NCBI RefSeq assembly: GCF_003097235.1
Contig: NZ_QEQQ01000031.1
Location: 1 to 62,335, forward strand
Direction: 5' to 3'
DNA from: Pseudomonas sp. CC120222-01a
GTDB lineage: Bacteria; Pseudomonadota; Gammaproteobacteria; Pseudomonadales; Pseudomonadaceae
DNA: 62,335 bases
The notes beneath the pieces are model-generated. The model saw only the letters and a program-made list of their open reading frames with translations. It made no database searches and was not told the origin of the DNA. Position numbers and translations under genes: made by a program. Shown piece after piece: positions 26,074 to 34,984 of the stretch. How positions within the stretch are numbered: position 1 is the stretch's first letter; each line of letters begins with the position of its first letter.

Positions 26074-27042
26074 ATGACAGGGAGTGTTTTCCTCACAGGC
26101 GCGACTGGTTTTGTCGGGTCTGCGATAGCGCAGCGATTGCTTTTTGATGGCAGCGGATCCTTGACGTGTTCAGTGCGTAGCGACTCAGCGATACTGCCTA
26201 CTTCGGCTCGTGCTGTGATTTGTCGTGATTTCAGCGTCAATGATGGCTGGCAGGACTCGCTTGCAGGTATCGATGTCGTCATCCACTCGGCGGCTCGTGT
26301 GCATGTAATGAACGATAGCGAATCTGATCCGTTGGCTGCATTTCGCAAGGTCAATGTGGATGGCACGCTCAATCTTGCGCGCCAAGCAGTCGCCGCCGGG
26401 GTACGACGGTTCATATTCATAAGCTCAATCAAGGTCAATGGCGAAGGAACCGAACCCGGGCACCCTTATCGAGCGGATGATGTTCCGGCACCTGGTGACC
26501 CATATGGCGTATCCAAAATGGAGGCCGAGCAGGGGCTGCGTGAGTTGGCTGCACAGACAGGCCTGGAGGTTGTCATCATCCGGCCGGTACTGGTCTACGG
26601 CCCTGGTGTGAAAGCGAACTTTATGGCCATGATGCGCTGGCTCGACAAGGGTGTACCTTTGCCATTCGGTGCGATTGACAACCGTCGTAGCCTGGTTGCC
26701 TTGGATAATCTTGTGGACCTGGTCGGTACCTGCGTGACGCACCCTGCGGCTGCCAATCAGACGTTTCTGGTCAGTGATGGAGAGGACTTGTCCACGACAG
26801 CACTGTTATGTCGCATGGCGCAGGCATTGGGCAAGTCTGCGCGGCTGTTACCGGTGCCGGCCTGGATGCTGCGCGCTGGCGCGTCGCTCCTTGGCAAGGG
26901 CGCATTGTCCCAACGTCTATGTGGGTCGCTGCAGGTCGACATCAGCAAGACTCGTGAATTGCTCGCTTGGCAACCTCCGGTTTCGGTCGACGTTGCTATG
27001 CGGGCTGCTGCCAAGCACTTCCAGGAAACCAACAAGAAATGA
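26074..27042 (+). CDS. NAD-dependent epimerase/reductase (WbpV-like SDR)
   Basis: About 322 residues. GTG 26065 or ATG 26074 could start it; GAGTGGA about 7 bases before the ATG favours 26074. NAD site FLTGATGFVGSAIAQRL, Ser in FISSIKVNGEGT, and Tyr-x3-Lys in DPYGVSKMEAEQ are clear. It resembles the SDRs found just before wbpL and wbpM in Pseudomonas loci (WbpV in O6, WbpK in O5), which reduce the 4-keto sugar made by WbpM to UDP-D-QuiNAc or UDP-D-FucNAc. Which epimer it makes cannot be read from the sequence. Confidence 0.88.
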   Translation: MTGSVFLTGATGFVGSAIAQRLLFDGSGSLTCSVRSDSAILPTSARAVICRDFSVNDGWQDSLAGIDVVIHSAARVHVMNDSESDPLAAFRKVNVDGTLNLARQAVAAGVRRFIFISSIKVNGEGTEPGHPYRADDVPAPGDPYGVSKMEAEQGLRELAAQTGLEVVIIRPVLVYGPGVKANFMAMMRWLDKGVPLPFGAIDNRRSLVALDNLVDLVGTCVTHPAAANQTFLVSDGEDLSTTALLCRMAQALGKSARLLPVPAWMLRAGASLLGKGALSQRLCGSLQVDISKTRELLAWQPPVSVDVAMRAAAKHFQETNKK

Positions 27043-28058
27043 TGCTTTTGTGGTCCCTTCCCGCCATATTGATAATGTCATTGCTGATGACGGCAGCTTT
27101 GCGACGGTACGCTATTGTCCGCAGTGTTATCGATATACCCAATGCGCGCAGCTCACATACAGTACCCACTCCACGAGGTGGTGGGGTCGCCATCGTCATT
27201 TCGTTCTTGTTAGCGCTTGTAGCCCTCATGATGACTGGCGTCGAGCACACGAGTACTCTGGTAGCGCTTGGTGGTGGCGGAAGCTTGATTGCAATAATCG
27301 GCTTCATGGACGATCACGGTCATATTGCCGCGCGGTGGCGGCTGCTAGGGCATTTTGCTGCCGCCGCTTGGATCCTTGTCTGGATGGGCGGACTTGCACC
27401 TTTGTCATTGTTCGGTTGGACGCTGGATCTGGGCTGGCTTGGCGGCATTTTCGCAGCTGTCTATCTGGTTTGGTTGCTCAATCTCTACAATTTCATGGAC
27501 GGTATCGACGGCATCGCCAGTGTCGAGGCGATCTGCGCGTGCTTGAGTGCGGCACTACTGTATTGGCTTTCAGGGTTGAGCGGGGCGGCCATCCTGCCTT
27601 TGCTCATGGCTGCTGCGGTTGGTGGTTTCCTGTTCTGGAACTTCCCTCCCGCCAAAATTTTCATGGGTGATGCCGGTAGCGGCTTCATCGGGATCGTTTT
27701 GGGGGGGCTATCGTTGCATGCGGCCTGGGCATCACCTCCATTGTTCTGGTGTTGGCTGATACTGCTCGGGGTGTTCATCGTGGACGCTACCTATACGCTG
27801 GTCAGACGCTTGCTTCGTGGAGACAAGGTGTATGAAGCTCACCGTAGTCATGCCTATCAGTTCGCTTCACGCAAGTATGGCAAGCATTTGCCGGTCACAC
27901 TGGCAGTTGCTGCGCTCAACCTTGGCTGGTTGCTGCCGGTTGCCATATGCGTGGTTCAGTTTGGCCTGGATGGTGTTTTAGGTGTACTCATTGCCTATGT
28001 GCCTTTGCTCATCTTGGCTGTTCGATATCGCGCAGGTGAGCTGGAAGTTCAGCGCTAG
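27039..28058 (+). CDS. wbpL: WbpL-type undecaprenyl-phosphate glycosyl-1-phosphate transferase
   Basis: 339-residue polytopic membrane enzyme of the MraY/WecA family that starts O-unit synthesis by moving a HexNAc-1-phosphate (FucNAc or QuiNAc in Pseudomonas) to undecaprenyl phosphate. About ten hydrophobic helices. Signature residues: IDIPNARSSHTVPTPRGGG, NLYNFMDGIDGIA with the catalytic aspartates, FPPAKIFMGDAGSGFIG and VYEAHRSHAYQ. I chose ATG 27039, overlapping the stop of the previous gene, with AGGAAA upstream. Long upstream extensions in this frame lie inside the wbpV-like gene. Confidence 0.93.
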   Translation: MMLLWSLPAILIMSLLMTAALRRYAIVRSVIDIPNARSSHTVPTPRGGGVAIVISFLLALVALMMTGVEHTSTLVALGGGGSLIAIIGFMDDHGHIAARWRLLGHFAAAAWILVWMGGLAPLSLFGWTLDLGWLGGIFAAVYLVWLLNLYNFMDGIDGIASVEAICACLSAALLYWLSGLSGAAILPLLMAAAVGGFLFWNFPPAKIFMGDAGSGFIGIVLGGLSLHAAWASPPLFWCWLILLGVFIVDATYTLVRRLLRGDKVYEAHRSHAYQFASRKYGKHLPVTLAVAALNLGWLLPVAICVVQFGLDGVLGVLIAYVPLLILAVRYRAGELEVQR

Positions 28059-28108
28059 TTTTCGTTACAGCGATTCGCTTAGGTAACGTGGAAGCCTTCA
28101 GAGGAATT

Positions 28109-30106
28109 ATGGATAAGGTGCGTATAAAACTGCTTGCTCTGCCTCGGCGGCATAAAAGGCTGTTGCAGGTCATGACTGATATCGTGCTGATATGGTTTGC
28201 CTTGTGGCTGGCTTTCGCCGTGCGCTTGGGTATCGACGAGATGGCCAATCCGATCATCGATCACTCCTGGCTGTTTATCAGCGCTCCCCTGGTCGCGATC
28301 CCACTGTTCATTCGTTTTGGCCTCTATCGCGCCGTGATGCGCTACTTCGGTAACGACGCGCTGATTGCAATCATCAAATCGGTCACGCTCTCGGCCCTGA
28401 TTCTCGGTTTCATCATTTATTGGTCGAGCAACCATCAGAATGTGGTACCGCGCTCGATTACCTTCAACTACTGGTGGTTAAGCCTGATCATGGTTGGTGG
28501 TCTGCGCTTGGCCATGCGCCAGTATTTTCTTGGCGACTGGTTCACCGCAGCGGTGCAGCACGTGCCGTTCGCTAGCCGTGACGATGGCCTGCCTAAAGTC
28601 GCTGTTTATGGCGCTGGTGCGGCAGGGAATCAGTTGGTGGCCGCATTGCGCATGGATAAAGTCATGCGTCCGGTAGCCTTCATTGATGATGACGCTAGCC
28701 TGACCGACCGCGTGATTGCCGGCCTGCAGGTGTATCACCCGGATCAGCTGCAGCGGCTGATCGACGTAACGGGCGCTCAAGAAATTCTGCTGGCAATTCC
28801 ATCGTCCACTCGCACGCGTCGCCGGGAGATCCTCAATTTCCTTGAAGGCTTCCCGCTACATGTACGGACGATCCCCGGATTCATGGATCTGGCCAGTGGC
28901 AGGGTCAAGGTCGATGATATTCGCGAAGTCGATATTGCCGATCTGCTTGGCCGCGATGCAGTCCCTGCACAGCCTGACCTGTTGCAGCGTTGCATTGTGG
29001 ATCAGACAGTACTGGTGACGGGGGCAGGGGGCTCGATCGGTTCGGAACTGTGTCGGCAAATACTCGGCCAGGCGCCACGCACCTTGCTGTTGTTCGACCA
29101 CAGTGAGTTCAACCTGTACAGCATCCTTTCGGAGCTGGAGCAGCGTATTGCTCGTGAGTCCCTGACCATTCGCCTGATCCCGATTCTCGGGTCAGTGAGA
29201 AACCAGGCCCAGCTGCTGGACATCATGAAGACCTGGCACGTCGATACGGTTTATCACGCTGCGGCTTATAAGCATGTGCCGATGGTCGAGCACAACATTG
29301 CTGAAGGTTTGCTCAACAATGTAATTGGTACCTTGCACACCGCCCAGGCTGCCTTGCAGGCTGGCGTGTCCAACTTCGTACTTATCTCCACCGACAAGGC
29401 CGTGCGGCCGACCAACGTGATGGGCAGCACCAAGCGCCTCGCCGAGATGACCCTGCAGGCACTCAGTCGAGAGCTGGCGCCTGTACTGTTCGGTGATGTC
29501 GGGAACGTTTCTCAGGTCAACAAGACCCGTTTCACCATGGTCCGCTTTGGCAACGTGCTGGGCTCGTCAGGTTCGGTGATTCCGCTGTTCCACAAGCAGC
29601 TGAAGTCTGGTGGCCCTCTCACAGTCACCCATCCTAAGATTACCCGCTACTTCATGACCATTCCTGAAGCTGCGCAGCTGGTCATCCAGGCGGGTTCGAT
29701 GGGTAAAGGCGGGGATGTATTCGTACTGGACATGGGCGAGCCGGTACGCATCGTGGAACTCGCCGAAAAGATGATTCACCTGTCAGGTTTCAGCGTACGT
29801 TCCGAACGTAACCCAATGGGCGACATCGCCATCGAGTTCACCGGTTTGCGGCCGGGAGAAAAGCTGTATGAAGAGCTCCTGATAGGAGACAACGTGATTC
29901 CCACCCGGCATCCGATGATCATGAGTGCCAACGAAGACTTCATCCAGTGGGATGCACTCAAGGACGCGTTGACGCAGTTGTTGGATGCAGCCTCGCACGA
30001 TGACTTTGTGCGGGTCCGCCAGTTGTTGCGTGAAACCGTGATTGGTTACGCCCCTGAGGGGGAGATTGTTGACTGGATCTACCAGCAGCGCCGGCTTGAA
30101 CCTTAG
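28109..30106 (+). CDS. wbpM: WbpM-type UDP-GlcNAc 4,6-dehydratase
   Basis: 665 residues, the length of P. aeruginosa WbpM. Four N-terminal membrane helices (about residues 15-125) are followed by a first nucleotide-binding domain (VAVYGAGAAGNQLVAAL) and the catalytic SDR domain (VTGAGGSIGSELCRQI; NVMGSTKRLAEM with the MxxxK catalytic motif; RFGNVLGSSGSVIPLF). It makes UDP-4-keto-6-deoxy-GlcNAc for D-QuiNAc or D-FucNAc. I chose ATG 28109, with AGAGGAA 4 bases upstream, over a GTG at 28088. As in other pseudomonads it follows wbpL near the right end of the O-antigen locus. Confidence 0.96.
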   Translation: MDKVRIKLLALPRRHKRLLQVMTDIVLIWFALWLAFAVRLGIDEMANPIIDHSWLFISAPLVAIPLFIRFGLYRAVMRYFGNDALIAIIKSVTLSALILGFIIYWSSNHQNVVPRSITFNYWWLSLIMVGGLRLAMRQYFLGDWFTAAVQHVPFASRDDGLPKVAVYGAGAAGNQLVAALRMDKVMRPVAFIDDDASLTDRVIAGLQVYHPDQLQRLIDVTGAQEILLAIPSSTRTRRREILNFLEGFPLHVRTIPGFMDLASGRVKVDDIREVDIADLLGRDAVPAQPDLLQRCIVDQTVLVTGAGGSIGSELCRQILGQAPRTLLLFDHSEFNLYSILSELEQRIARESLTIRLIPILGSVRNQAQLLDIMKTWHVDTVYHAAAYKHVPMVEHNIAEGLLNNVIGTLHTAQAALQAGVSNFVLISTDKAVRPTNVMGSTKRLAEMTLQALSRELAPVLFGDVGNVSQVNKTRFTMVRFGNVLGSSGSVIPLFHKQLKSGGPLTVTHPKITRYFMTIPEAAQLVIQAGSMGKGGDVFVLDMGEPVRIVELAEKMIHLSGFSVRSERNPMGDIAIEFTGLRPGEKLYEELLIGDNVIPTRHPMIMSANEDFIQWDALKDALTQLLDAASHDDFVRVRQLLRETVIGYAPEGEIVDWIYQQRRLEP

Positions 30107-30640
30107 GCCAACACGTATTCCACTTTGTCGTTGTGTAAAAAGCGCAGGCGCCGTGCCATGTCCCGAGCATCACTCGGTGAATGGCCTCGGGGCCTGGGCT
30201 GCTCTCAGCTGCAAGAAGGCATGAGATGACGAACTCGGGCGCCACCGGTACGTAGTACATATATGCACTGTACTGGTAGCTTGCTGGAATGATTGAGGGA
30301 CGCAATAGGGCTTGATGCAGATGCTCTGAAAGATCAAAGGGGCGTCGCCAGCTTGCTAGATTGCCATACGGTCTTCACTGATCTGTTTGTCTTCCTCGAG
30401 TTGGCCCCATAGAAACGCTGCGATCAATTCGTCTGACATGAGCGAAAGCCCCACTTCCTGGCAGGCTTATTTGTCACCTAGTCACGTACGCAGCAGCTGT
30501 GACCGGTACCTTTTCATCGGATTATTTCTGCTCACCTTGGCCCTCAAGCCACGGTGTACCCTAGCCGATAACGCTTTCAATGATCTCGTTTACACTTACG
30601 GCATCCTTTCTACCGACCCGCATGAGATCGACCTGAACCC
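30107..30640. other. Gap between wbpM and rfbB; no supported gene
   Basis: About 530 bases. A tiny minus-strand frame (30356-30439, 27 codons, MSDELIAAFLWGQLEEDK...) reads like natural protein but is too short to assign and may be a remnant. An 85-codon plus-strand frame (30387-30644) runs into rfbB and has no coding features. The promoter of rfbBA should be here. Confidence 0.35.
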
Positions 30641-31723
30641 ATGACTATCCTGGTTACCGGCGGCGCCGGCTTTATCGGTGCGAACTTCGTGCTGGATTGG
30701 ATGAACCAATCGGGCGAAACCCTCATCAACCTCGACAAACTGACCTACGCCGGCAATCTGCAAAGCCTGGCCAGCCTGCAAGGCAATCCGCAGCATGTGT
30801 TCGTGCACGGGGATATCGGCGACGGTCCGCTGCTGCAGCGGCTACTGGCCGAGTATCAACCGCGTGCGGTGCTCAACTTTGCCGCCGAGTCGCATGTCGA
30901 CCGCTCCATTTACGGTCCGCAGGCTTTCGTTGAAACCAATGTGGTTGGCACCTTCCAGTTGCTCGAAGCGGTACGCAGCTATTGGCAGGGGCTGGAAGGT
31001 ACGGCGCAGGAATCGTTCCGGTTTCTGCATGTATCCACCGATGAGGTGTACGGCTCGCTCAAGGCCGATGATCCGGCGTTCACCGAAACCCATCAGTACC
31101 AGCCCAATAGCCCCTACTCGGCGAGCAAGGCGGCCAGCGATCATCTGGTGCGATCCTACCACCACACCTACGGCTTGCCCGTGCTGACCACCAATTGCTC
31201 GAACAACTACGGGCCACTGCACTTTCCGGAAAAGCTCATTCCGCTGATGATTGTCAACGCGCTGGCTGGCAAGGCGCTTCCGGTGTATGGCGATGGTCAG
31301 CAGATTCGCGACTGGCTTTACGTCAAGGACCATTGCAGCGCCATTCGCCGAGTGCTGGAAGCCGGCAGAGTGGGCGAGGTGTACAACGTCGGTGGCTGGA
31401 ACGAGAAACCGAACCTGGAAATCGTCGAGCGCGTCTGCGCCCTGCTGGATGAGCTGCGCCCCCGCGCAGATGGCGAGCCCTATGCAGCGCAGATCAGCTA
31501 TGTGGCCGACCGTCCGGGACATGATCGACGCTATGCCATCGATGCCCGCAAGCTCGAGCGCGAGCTGGGCTGGAAACCGAGTGAAACGTTCGAAACCGGT
31601 ATTCGCAAGACAGTGCAGTGGTACCTGGACAATGCTGCGTGGGTCGAGGGCGTGCAGTCGGGCAGTTATCGGGAATGGGTAGAAAAGAACTACAGCTGCC
31701 GTTCAGGGAAGCACGACAAATGA
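30641..31723 (+). CDS. rfbB: dTDP-glucose 4,6-dehydratase
   Basis: 360 residues (RmlB). It converts dTDP-glucose to dTDP-4-keto-6-deoxyglucose, the precursor of L-rhamnose and other 6-deoxy sugars. Motifs: TGGAGFIGANFVLDW, HVSTDEVYGSL with the catalytic Thr-Asp-Glu, YSASKAASDHLVRSYH with Tyr-x3-Lys, and SNNYGPLHFPEKLIPL. It overlaps rfbA by four bases. Codon use is GC-rich and core-like compared with the genes to the left. rfbC and rfbD are not in the window. Confidence 0.97.
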   Translation: MTILVTGGAGFIGANFVLDWMNQSGETLINLDKLTYAGNLQSLASLQGNPQHVFVHGDIGDGPLLQRLLAEYQPRAVLNFAAESHVDRSIYGPQAFVETNVVGTFQLLEAVRSYWQGLEGTAQESFRFLHVSTDEVYGSLKADDPAFTETHQYQPNSPYSASKAASDHLVRSYHHTYGLPVLTTNCSNNYGPLHFPEKLIPLMIVNALAGKALPVYGDGQQIRDWLYVKDHCSAIRRVLEAGRVGEVYNVGGWNEKPNLEIVERVCALLDELRPRADGEPYAAQISYVADRPGHDRRYAIDARKLERELGWKPSETFETGIRKTVQWYLDNAAWVEGVQSGSYREWVEKNYSCRSGKHDK

Positions 31724-32613
31724 GCACACTGAAGCAACGCAAAGGCATCATCCTTGCAGGCGGTTCTGGTACACGCCTGCACCCGGCCACTCTGGCAATT
31801 TCCAAGCAATTGCTGCCGGTGTACGACAAGCCGATGATCTACTACCCGCTGACTACGCTGATGCTGGCGGGCATTCGTGACATCCTGATCATCTCCACCC
31901 CGCAGGACACGCCTCGATTCGAGCAGCTGCTCGGTGATGGTCACAAGTGGGGCGTCAACATCACCTATGCCGTGCAACCGTCGCCCGATGGCTTGGCCCA
32001 GGCCTTCATCATCGGTGAGGACTTTATCGGTAACGACCTGTCGGCACTGGTATTGGGAGACAACATTTACTACGGCCATGATTTCCAGTCGCTGCTGCTC
32101 GATGCCATGGGCCGCAACGAGGGGGCCAGTGTCTTCGCCTACCATGTGACCGACCCAGAGCGTTACGGTGTGGTCGAGTTCGACAGCCGTGGCAAGGCCA
32201 TCAGCCTGGAAGAGAAACCGCTCAAGCCTAAGTCCAACTACGCGGTCACAGGGTTGTACTTCTACGACAAGGACGTGATCGAGATGGCCAAGGGGCTCAA
32301 GCCTTCGCCTCGCGGCGAGCTGGAAATCACCGACCTCAACCGCCTGTACCTTGAGCGCGAGCAATTATCTGTCGAGGTGATGGGGCGGGGCTATGCCTGG
32401 TTGGATACCGGCACCCATGATTCGCTGCTCGAAGCCAGCGGCTTTATCGCCACCATCGAACGCCGGCAGGGGCTGAAGGTCGCTTGCCCTGAAGAGGTTG
32501 CCTACCGTCAGCGCTGGATCGACGCTGAGCAACTGGAGACGTTGGCCGCGCCGCTGATGAAGAACGGCTATGGTCAGTACCTGCAACGGGTGCTGCGCGA
32601 CACAATCTTCTGA
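31720..32613 (+). CDS. rfbA: Glucose-1-phosphate thymidylyltransferase
   Basis: 297 residues (RmlA). It forms dTDP-glucose from dTTP and glucose-1-phosphate. The nucleotide-binding start KGIILAGGSGTRLHPAT and YDKPMIYYPLTTLMLAG are canonical; VLGDNIYYGHDF holds the metal-binding Asp, and GVVEFDSRGKAISLEEKP follows. ATG 31720 overlaps the rfbB stop (ATGA); upstream in-frame starts are inside rfbB. Confidence 0.97.
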   Translation: MSTLKQRKGIILAGGSGTRLHPATLAISKQLLPVYDKPMIYYPLTTLMLAGIRDILIISTPQDTPRFEQLLGDGHKWGVNITYAVQPSPDGLAQAFIIGEDFIGNDLSALVLGDNIYYGHDFQSLLLDAMGRNEGASVFAYHVTDPERYGVVEFDSRGKAISLEEKPLKPKSNYAVTGLYFYDKDVIEMAKGLKPSPRGELEITDLNRLYLEREQLSVEVMGRGYAWLDTGTHDSLLEASGFIATIERRQGLKVACPEEVAYRQRWIDAEQLETLAAPLMKNGYGQYLQRVLRDTIF

Positions 32614-32627
32614 CGATGAAGGGACTG

Positions 32628-32667
32628 TGCACGCCTGCCGTGGGATGTTTTACCTGGCGGGCGTGCA
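32628..32667 (+). terminator. Hairpin downstream of rfbA
   Basis: A 12-bp stem with one G-T pair (32628-32639 and 32656-32667) and a 16-base loop follows the rfbA stop. No T run follows, so termination is uncertain. It may mark the right end of the O-antigen transcription unit. Confidence 0.4.
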
Positions 32668-32799
32668 ACATGCTGTGACGTCTAATCTGGTTACCATTCC
32701 CTTGCGACAAATGCTGGGACAATGGCCTGTGAGCCGCTAGCTTGAGTGGGCAGCCAAGGATCTTGCTGCTTTCAAACTCAACTCACAGGAGTGACCGTC

Positions 32800-33132
32800 A
32801 TGCGTAATACCGTCCTCAATTACCTGCTGTTGCCGCTGTTTGCCGGCTTGTCCTTTTCACTCAGCGCCGCGCCTGCGACGGCCACCGCACTGAAGGAACC
32901 GGTGCCGATGGTCAGCCAGGTTCAAACACCGTCCAGCATGCTGAATCTGAACACAGCAGATGCGCCGACCTTGCAAAAGGAACTGAATGGCATCGGCAAA
33001 GCGAAGGCCGAAGCAATCGTGGCCTATCGGGACGCCAACGGGCCATTCGCTTCGGTAGATGAGCTGCTGGAGATCAAAGGGATTGGCAATGCGCTGCTGG
33101 AGCGTAATCGGGACAAGTTGGTAGTGGAATAG
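32800..33132 (+). CDS. ComEA-family helix-hairpin-helix DNA-binding protein
   Basis: 110 residues. A signal peptide (about 1-25, YLLLPLFAGLSFSLSAAPA) is followed by a ComEA domain: LNLNTADAPTLQKELNGIGKAKAEAI and FASVDELLEIKGIGNALLE, the two helix-hairpin-helix halves. Family members bind DNA non-specifically in the periplasm and aid uptake in transformable bacteria. I chose ATG 32800, with AGGAGTG about 7 bases upstream. It stands alone, convergent with the small gene at 33184-33351. Confidence 0.92.
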   Translation: MRNTVLNYLLLPLFAGLSFSLSAAPATATALKEPVPMVSQVQTPSSMLNLNTADAPTLQKELNGIGKAKAEAIVAYRDANGPFASVDELLEIKGIGNALLERNRDKLVVE

Positions 33133-33140
33133 GGTAGCTG

Positions 33141-33168
33141 GCCGGGGCTGGCACTCGTCTGCCCCGGC
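33141..33168. terminator. GC-rich hairpin between convergent genes
   Basis: GCCGGGGC (33141-33148) pairs with GCCCCGGC (33161-33168) across a 12-base loop, just past comEA and facing the small minus-strand gene. No T tract follows; it may still limit read-through. Confidence 0.4.
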
Positions 33169-33183
33169 GTCAAACTTTGCAAG

Positions 33184-33351
33184 TTACCGATCCTGCGCAT
33201 CCTTGGCATCCGCCTCGGCATTGCGTTCATGCACCTTGCGCAGCTGTTCTTCCGTCAGCGGCAGCTTCTTCGCCGTATCGCGCAACATCATCAACCCGCC
33301 CACGATAGAGCCGAGGGCTATGATGAGTATCAGCCAGGCATACCAGGGCAT
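33184..33351 (-). CDS. Small membrane protein, DUF2897-like
   Basis: 55 residues, starting MPWYAWLILIIALGSIVGGL (one membrane helix), then a charged tail (LTEEQLRKVHERNAEADAKDA). The ATG at 33351 has GGAG 7 bases upstream; a longer frame to 33423 lacks such a site. It resembles the DUF2897 family of short Pseudomonas membrane proteins. Function unknown. Confidence 0.8.
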   Translation of the reverse strand: MPWYAWLILIIALGSIVGGLMMLRDTAKKLPLTEEQLRKVHERNAEADAKDAQDR

Positions 33352-33534
33352 TGTCGTTCTCCTATGCGCTTTGAAGGTTTCGCTTGTACAAATTTTGAGC
33401 GATGGCTTTATCCGTTGGTTCAATTATAGGAGGCGTACCCGCCTGGGCCAATTCTGATGGCGCCCTGGCCCCCAAGGCACGCTCACTTCGTTTACAATGC
33501 GCGCCGTTTACGAATTACCAAAGAGACCTTGACC

Positions 33535-34236
33535 ATGTCCGCCTGCCAGACGCCCCTGATCGTCGCCCTGGATTTCCCAACCCGTGATGCCGCCCTCAAG
33601 CTGGCCGACCAGCTCGATCCTGCTCTGTGCCGGGTGAAGGTGGGCAAAGAGTTGTTCACCAGCAGCGCTGCCGGCATTGTCGAGACCCTGTGCGAAAAGG
33701 GCTTCGAGGTGTTCCTCGACCTCAAGTTCCACGATATCCCGAACACCACCGCCATGGCCGTGAAGGCTGCTGCAGAAATGGGTGTGTGGATGGTCAACGT
33801 CCACTGCTCCGGCGGCCTGCGCATGATGGCGGCCTGCCGTGAAGAGCTGGCCAAGCGCAGCGGCCCGCAGCCGTTGCTGATCGGCGTTACCGTGCTGACC
33901 AGCATGGAGCGTGAAGACCTGGCGGGTATTGGGCTGGACGTCGACCCGCAGGAGCAGGTGCTGCGCCTGGCTGCTCTGGCCGAAAAGGCTGGCATGGACG
34001 GGCTGGTGTGCTCGGCGCTGGAAGCTCCGGCGTTGAAGGCTGCACATCCTGGCCTGCAATTGGTGACCCCAGGCATTCGCCCGGCGGGTAGTGCGCTGGA
34101 CGACCAGCGTCGCATTCTGACGCCGCGCCAGGCGCTGGACGCTGGTTCGGATTACCTGGTAATTGGCCGCCCGATCAGCAAAGCGGCGGACCCGGCCCAG
34201 GCGCTGGCCGCAGTGGTCGCTGAAATACGCGGCTAA
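33535..34236 (+). CDS. pyrF: Orotidine 5'-phosphate decarboxylase
   Basis: 233 residues. Last step of UMP synthesis in the cytosol. Motifs: LIVALDFPTRDAALKLAD, VKVGKELFTSSAAGIVE and the catalytic FLDLKFHDIPNTTAMAV with its Asp-Lys-x-Asp pattern; LVTPGIRPAG and YLVIGRPIS bind phosphate. The start is the ATG at 33535, since the open frame further up lacks a ribosome site. A strong terminator follows. Confidence 0.97.
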   Translation: MSACQTPLIVALDFPTRDAALKLADQLDPALCRVKVGKELFTSSAAGIVETLCEKGFEVFLDLKFHDIPNTTAMAVKAAAEMGVWMVNVHCSGGLRMMAACREELAKRSGPQPLLIGVTVLTSMEREDLAGIGLDVDPQEQVLRLAALAEKAGMDGLVCSALEAPALKAAHPGLQLVTPGIRPAGSALDDQRRILTPRQALDAGSDYLVIGRPISKAADPAQALAAVVAEIRG

Positions 34237-34244
34237 ACCGAATC

Positions 34245-34281
34245 AACGAAAAAGGGCTGCGATGCAGCCCTTTTTCGTTTT
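34245..34281 (+). terminator. Terminator after pyrF
   Basis: A perfect 16-bp stem (34245-34260 and 34264-34279, loop GAT) with an A-rich left arm and T-rich right arm; core GGGCTGC/GCAGCCC followed by TTTTTCGTTTT. Classic rho-independent form. Confidence 0.92.
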
Positions 34282-34663
34282 ATGGGGTTTGAGGCTTCAC
34301 GGGGGATGTAACGGAACGAACGCAGGTGAGTATGGCGCTTCCTACTGTATTTTCAGAAGGGTCCTACAAGTTGAGGCTGGCGGCATAATGTAGCTGGAAA
34401 TATCCTACAAGCCCTGTCGACTCGCGTCTGATTGTTCCTGGAAACACTGCCCTTTAGGCTCTCCCAGGTCGCTGAAGTACAGCGATGCGGGTGTGGAAAC
34501 CCGGATAATTACCTAGATTGCTGTCGTTATGGCAGCTGTGCGCGGGAGGCCTTCTGGCCTGCCGGGTTCCTGGGTGACCGGTTTTTCCACCCCGCGTACA
34601 GTTGCCGCCTCTTCGTGTGGAAAACGTTAGCGGTAACTCCTTCGTATCCACCTGGGAGCTGAC
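34282..34663 (+). promoter_or_regulatory. Long leader upstream of the DUF6124 gene with several short hairpins
   Basis: About 380 bases with no supported gene. Short stems can be drawn at 34488-34503 (CGGGT/ACCCG, loop GTGGAA) and 34547-34560 (AGGCC/GGCCT, loop TTCT). A GGGAG ribosome site sits just before the ATG at 34664. The stems and the length hint at a structured 5' leader, but no known riboswitch was recognised. Confidence 0.4.
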
Positions 34664-34945
34664 ATGAAAAAGATCGTCCCCGACCCACCCCATCATTTCG
34701 ACCTACCCTCCGACAAGACCCTCACCAACGCCGTCAGCGAAGGCATCGTTCCCATCGATCACGTGGTGATGAACGTCACCCACTACCTGATGCTCGCCTA
34801 CAACCATTGCCACCGAATCCTCGACGCCATCGAAGATGATCACACCCGTGAATCGTTGGTGAATGGGCTGCGCGCCATGCAGATTGCCTGGGGCCAGGCG
34901 GATGCGCTGTCACTGGCCCTGGAGCGGTCTACCAGCCTGCATTGA
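34664..34945 (+). CDS. DUF6124-family protein
   Basis: 93 residues, beginning MKKIVPDPPHHFDLPSDKTL and ending LALERSTSLH. It has a proline-rich N-terminus and a helical body (HVVMNVTHYLMLAYNHCHRIL) typical of the DUF6124 family of small Pseudomonas proteins. Function unknown. GGGAG lies 6 bases before the ATG. It is followed after 39 bases by a DUF3077 protein, and the pair is probably one unit. Confidence 0.85.
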   Translation: MKKIVPDPPHHFDLPSDKTLTNAVSEGIVPIDHVVMNVTHYLMLAYNHCHRILDAIEDDHTRESLVNGLRAMQIAWGQADALSLALERSTSLH

Positions 34946-34984
34946 AGCCATAACAGGCAATCGAGAACTTCAGGAGAGGAATCG

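Noticed and set aside
30356..30439. 27-codon minus-strand frame upstream of rfbB
   Set aside because: Too short to support, with no good ribosome site at proper distance.
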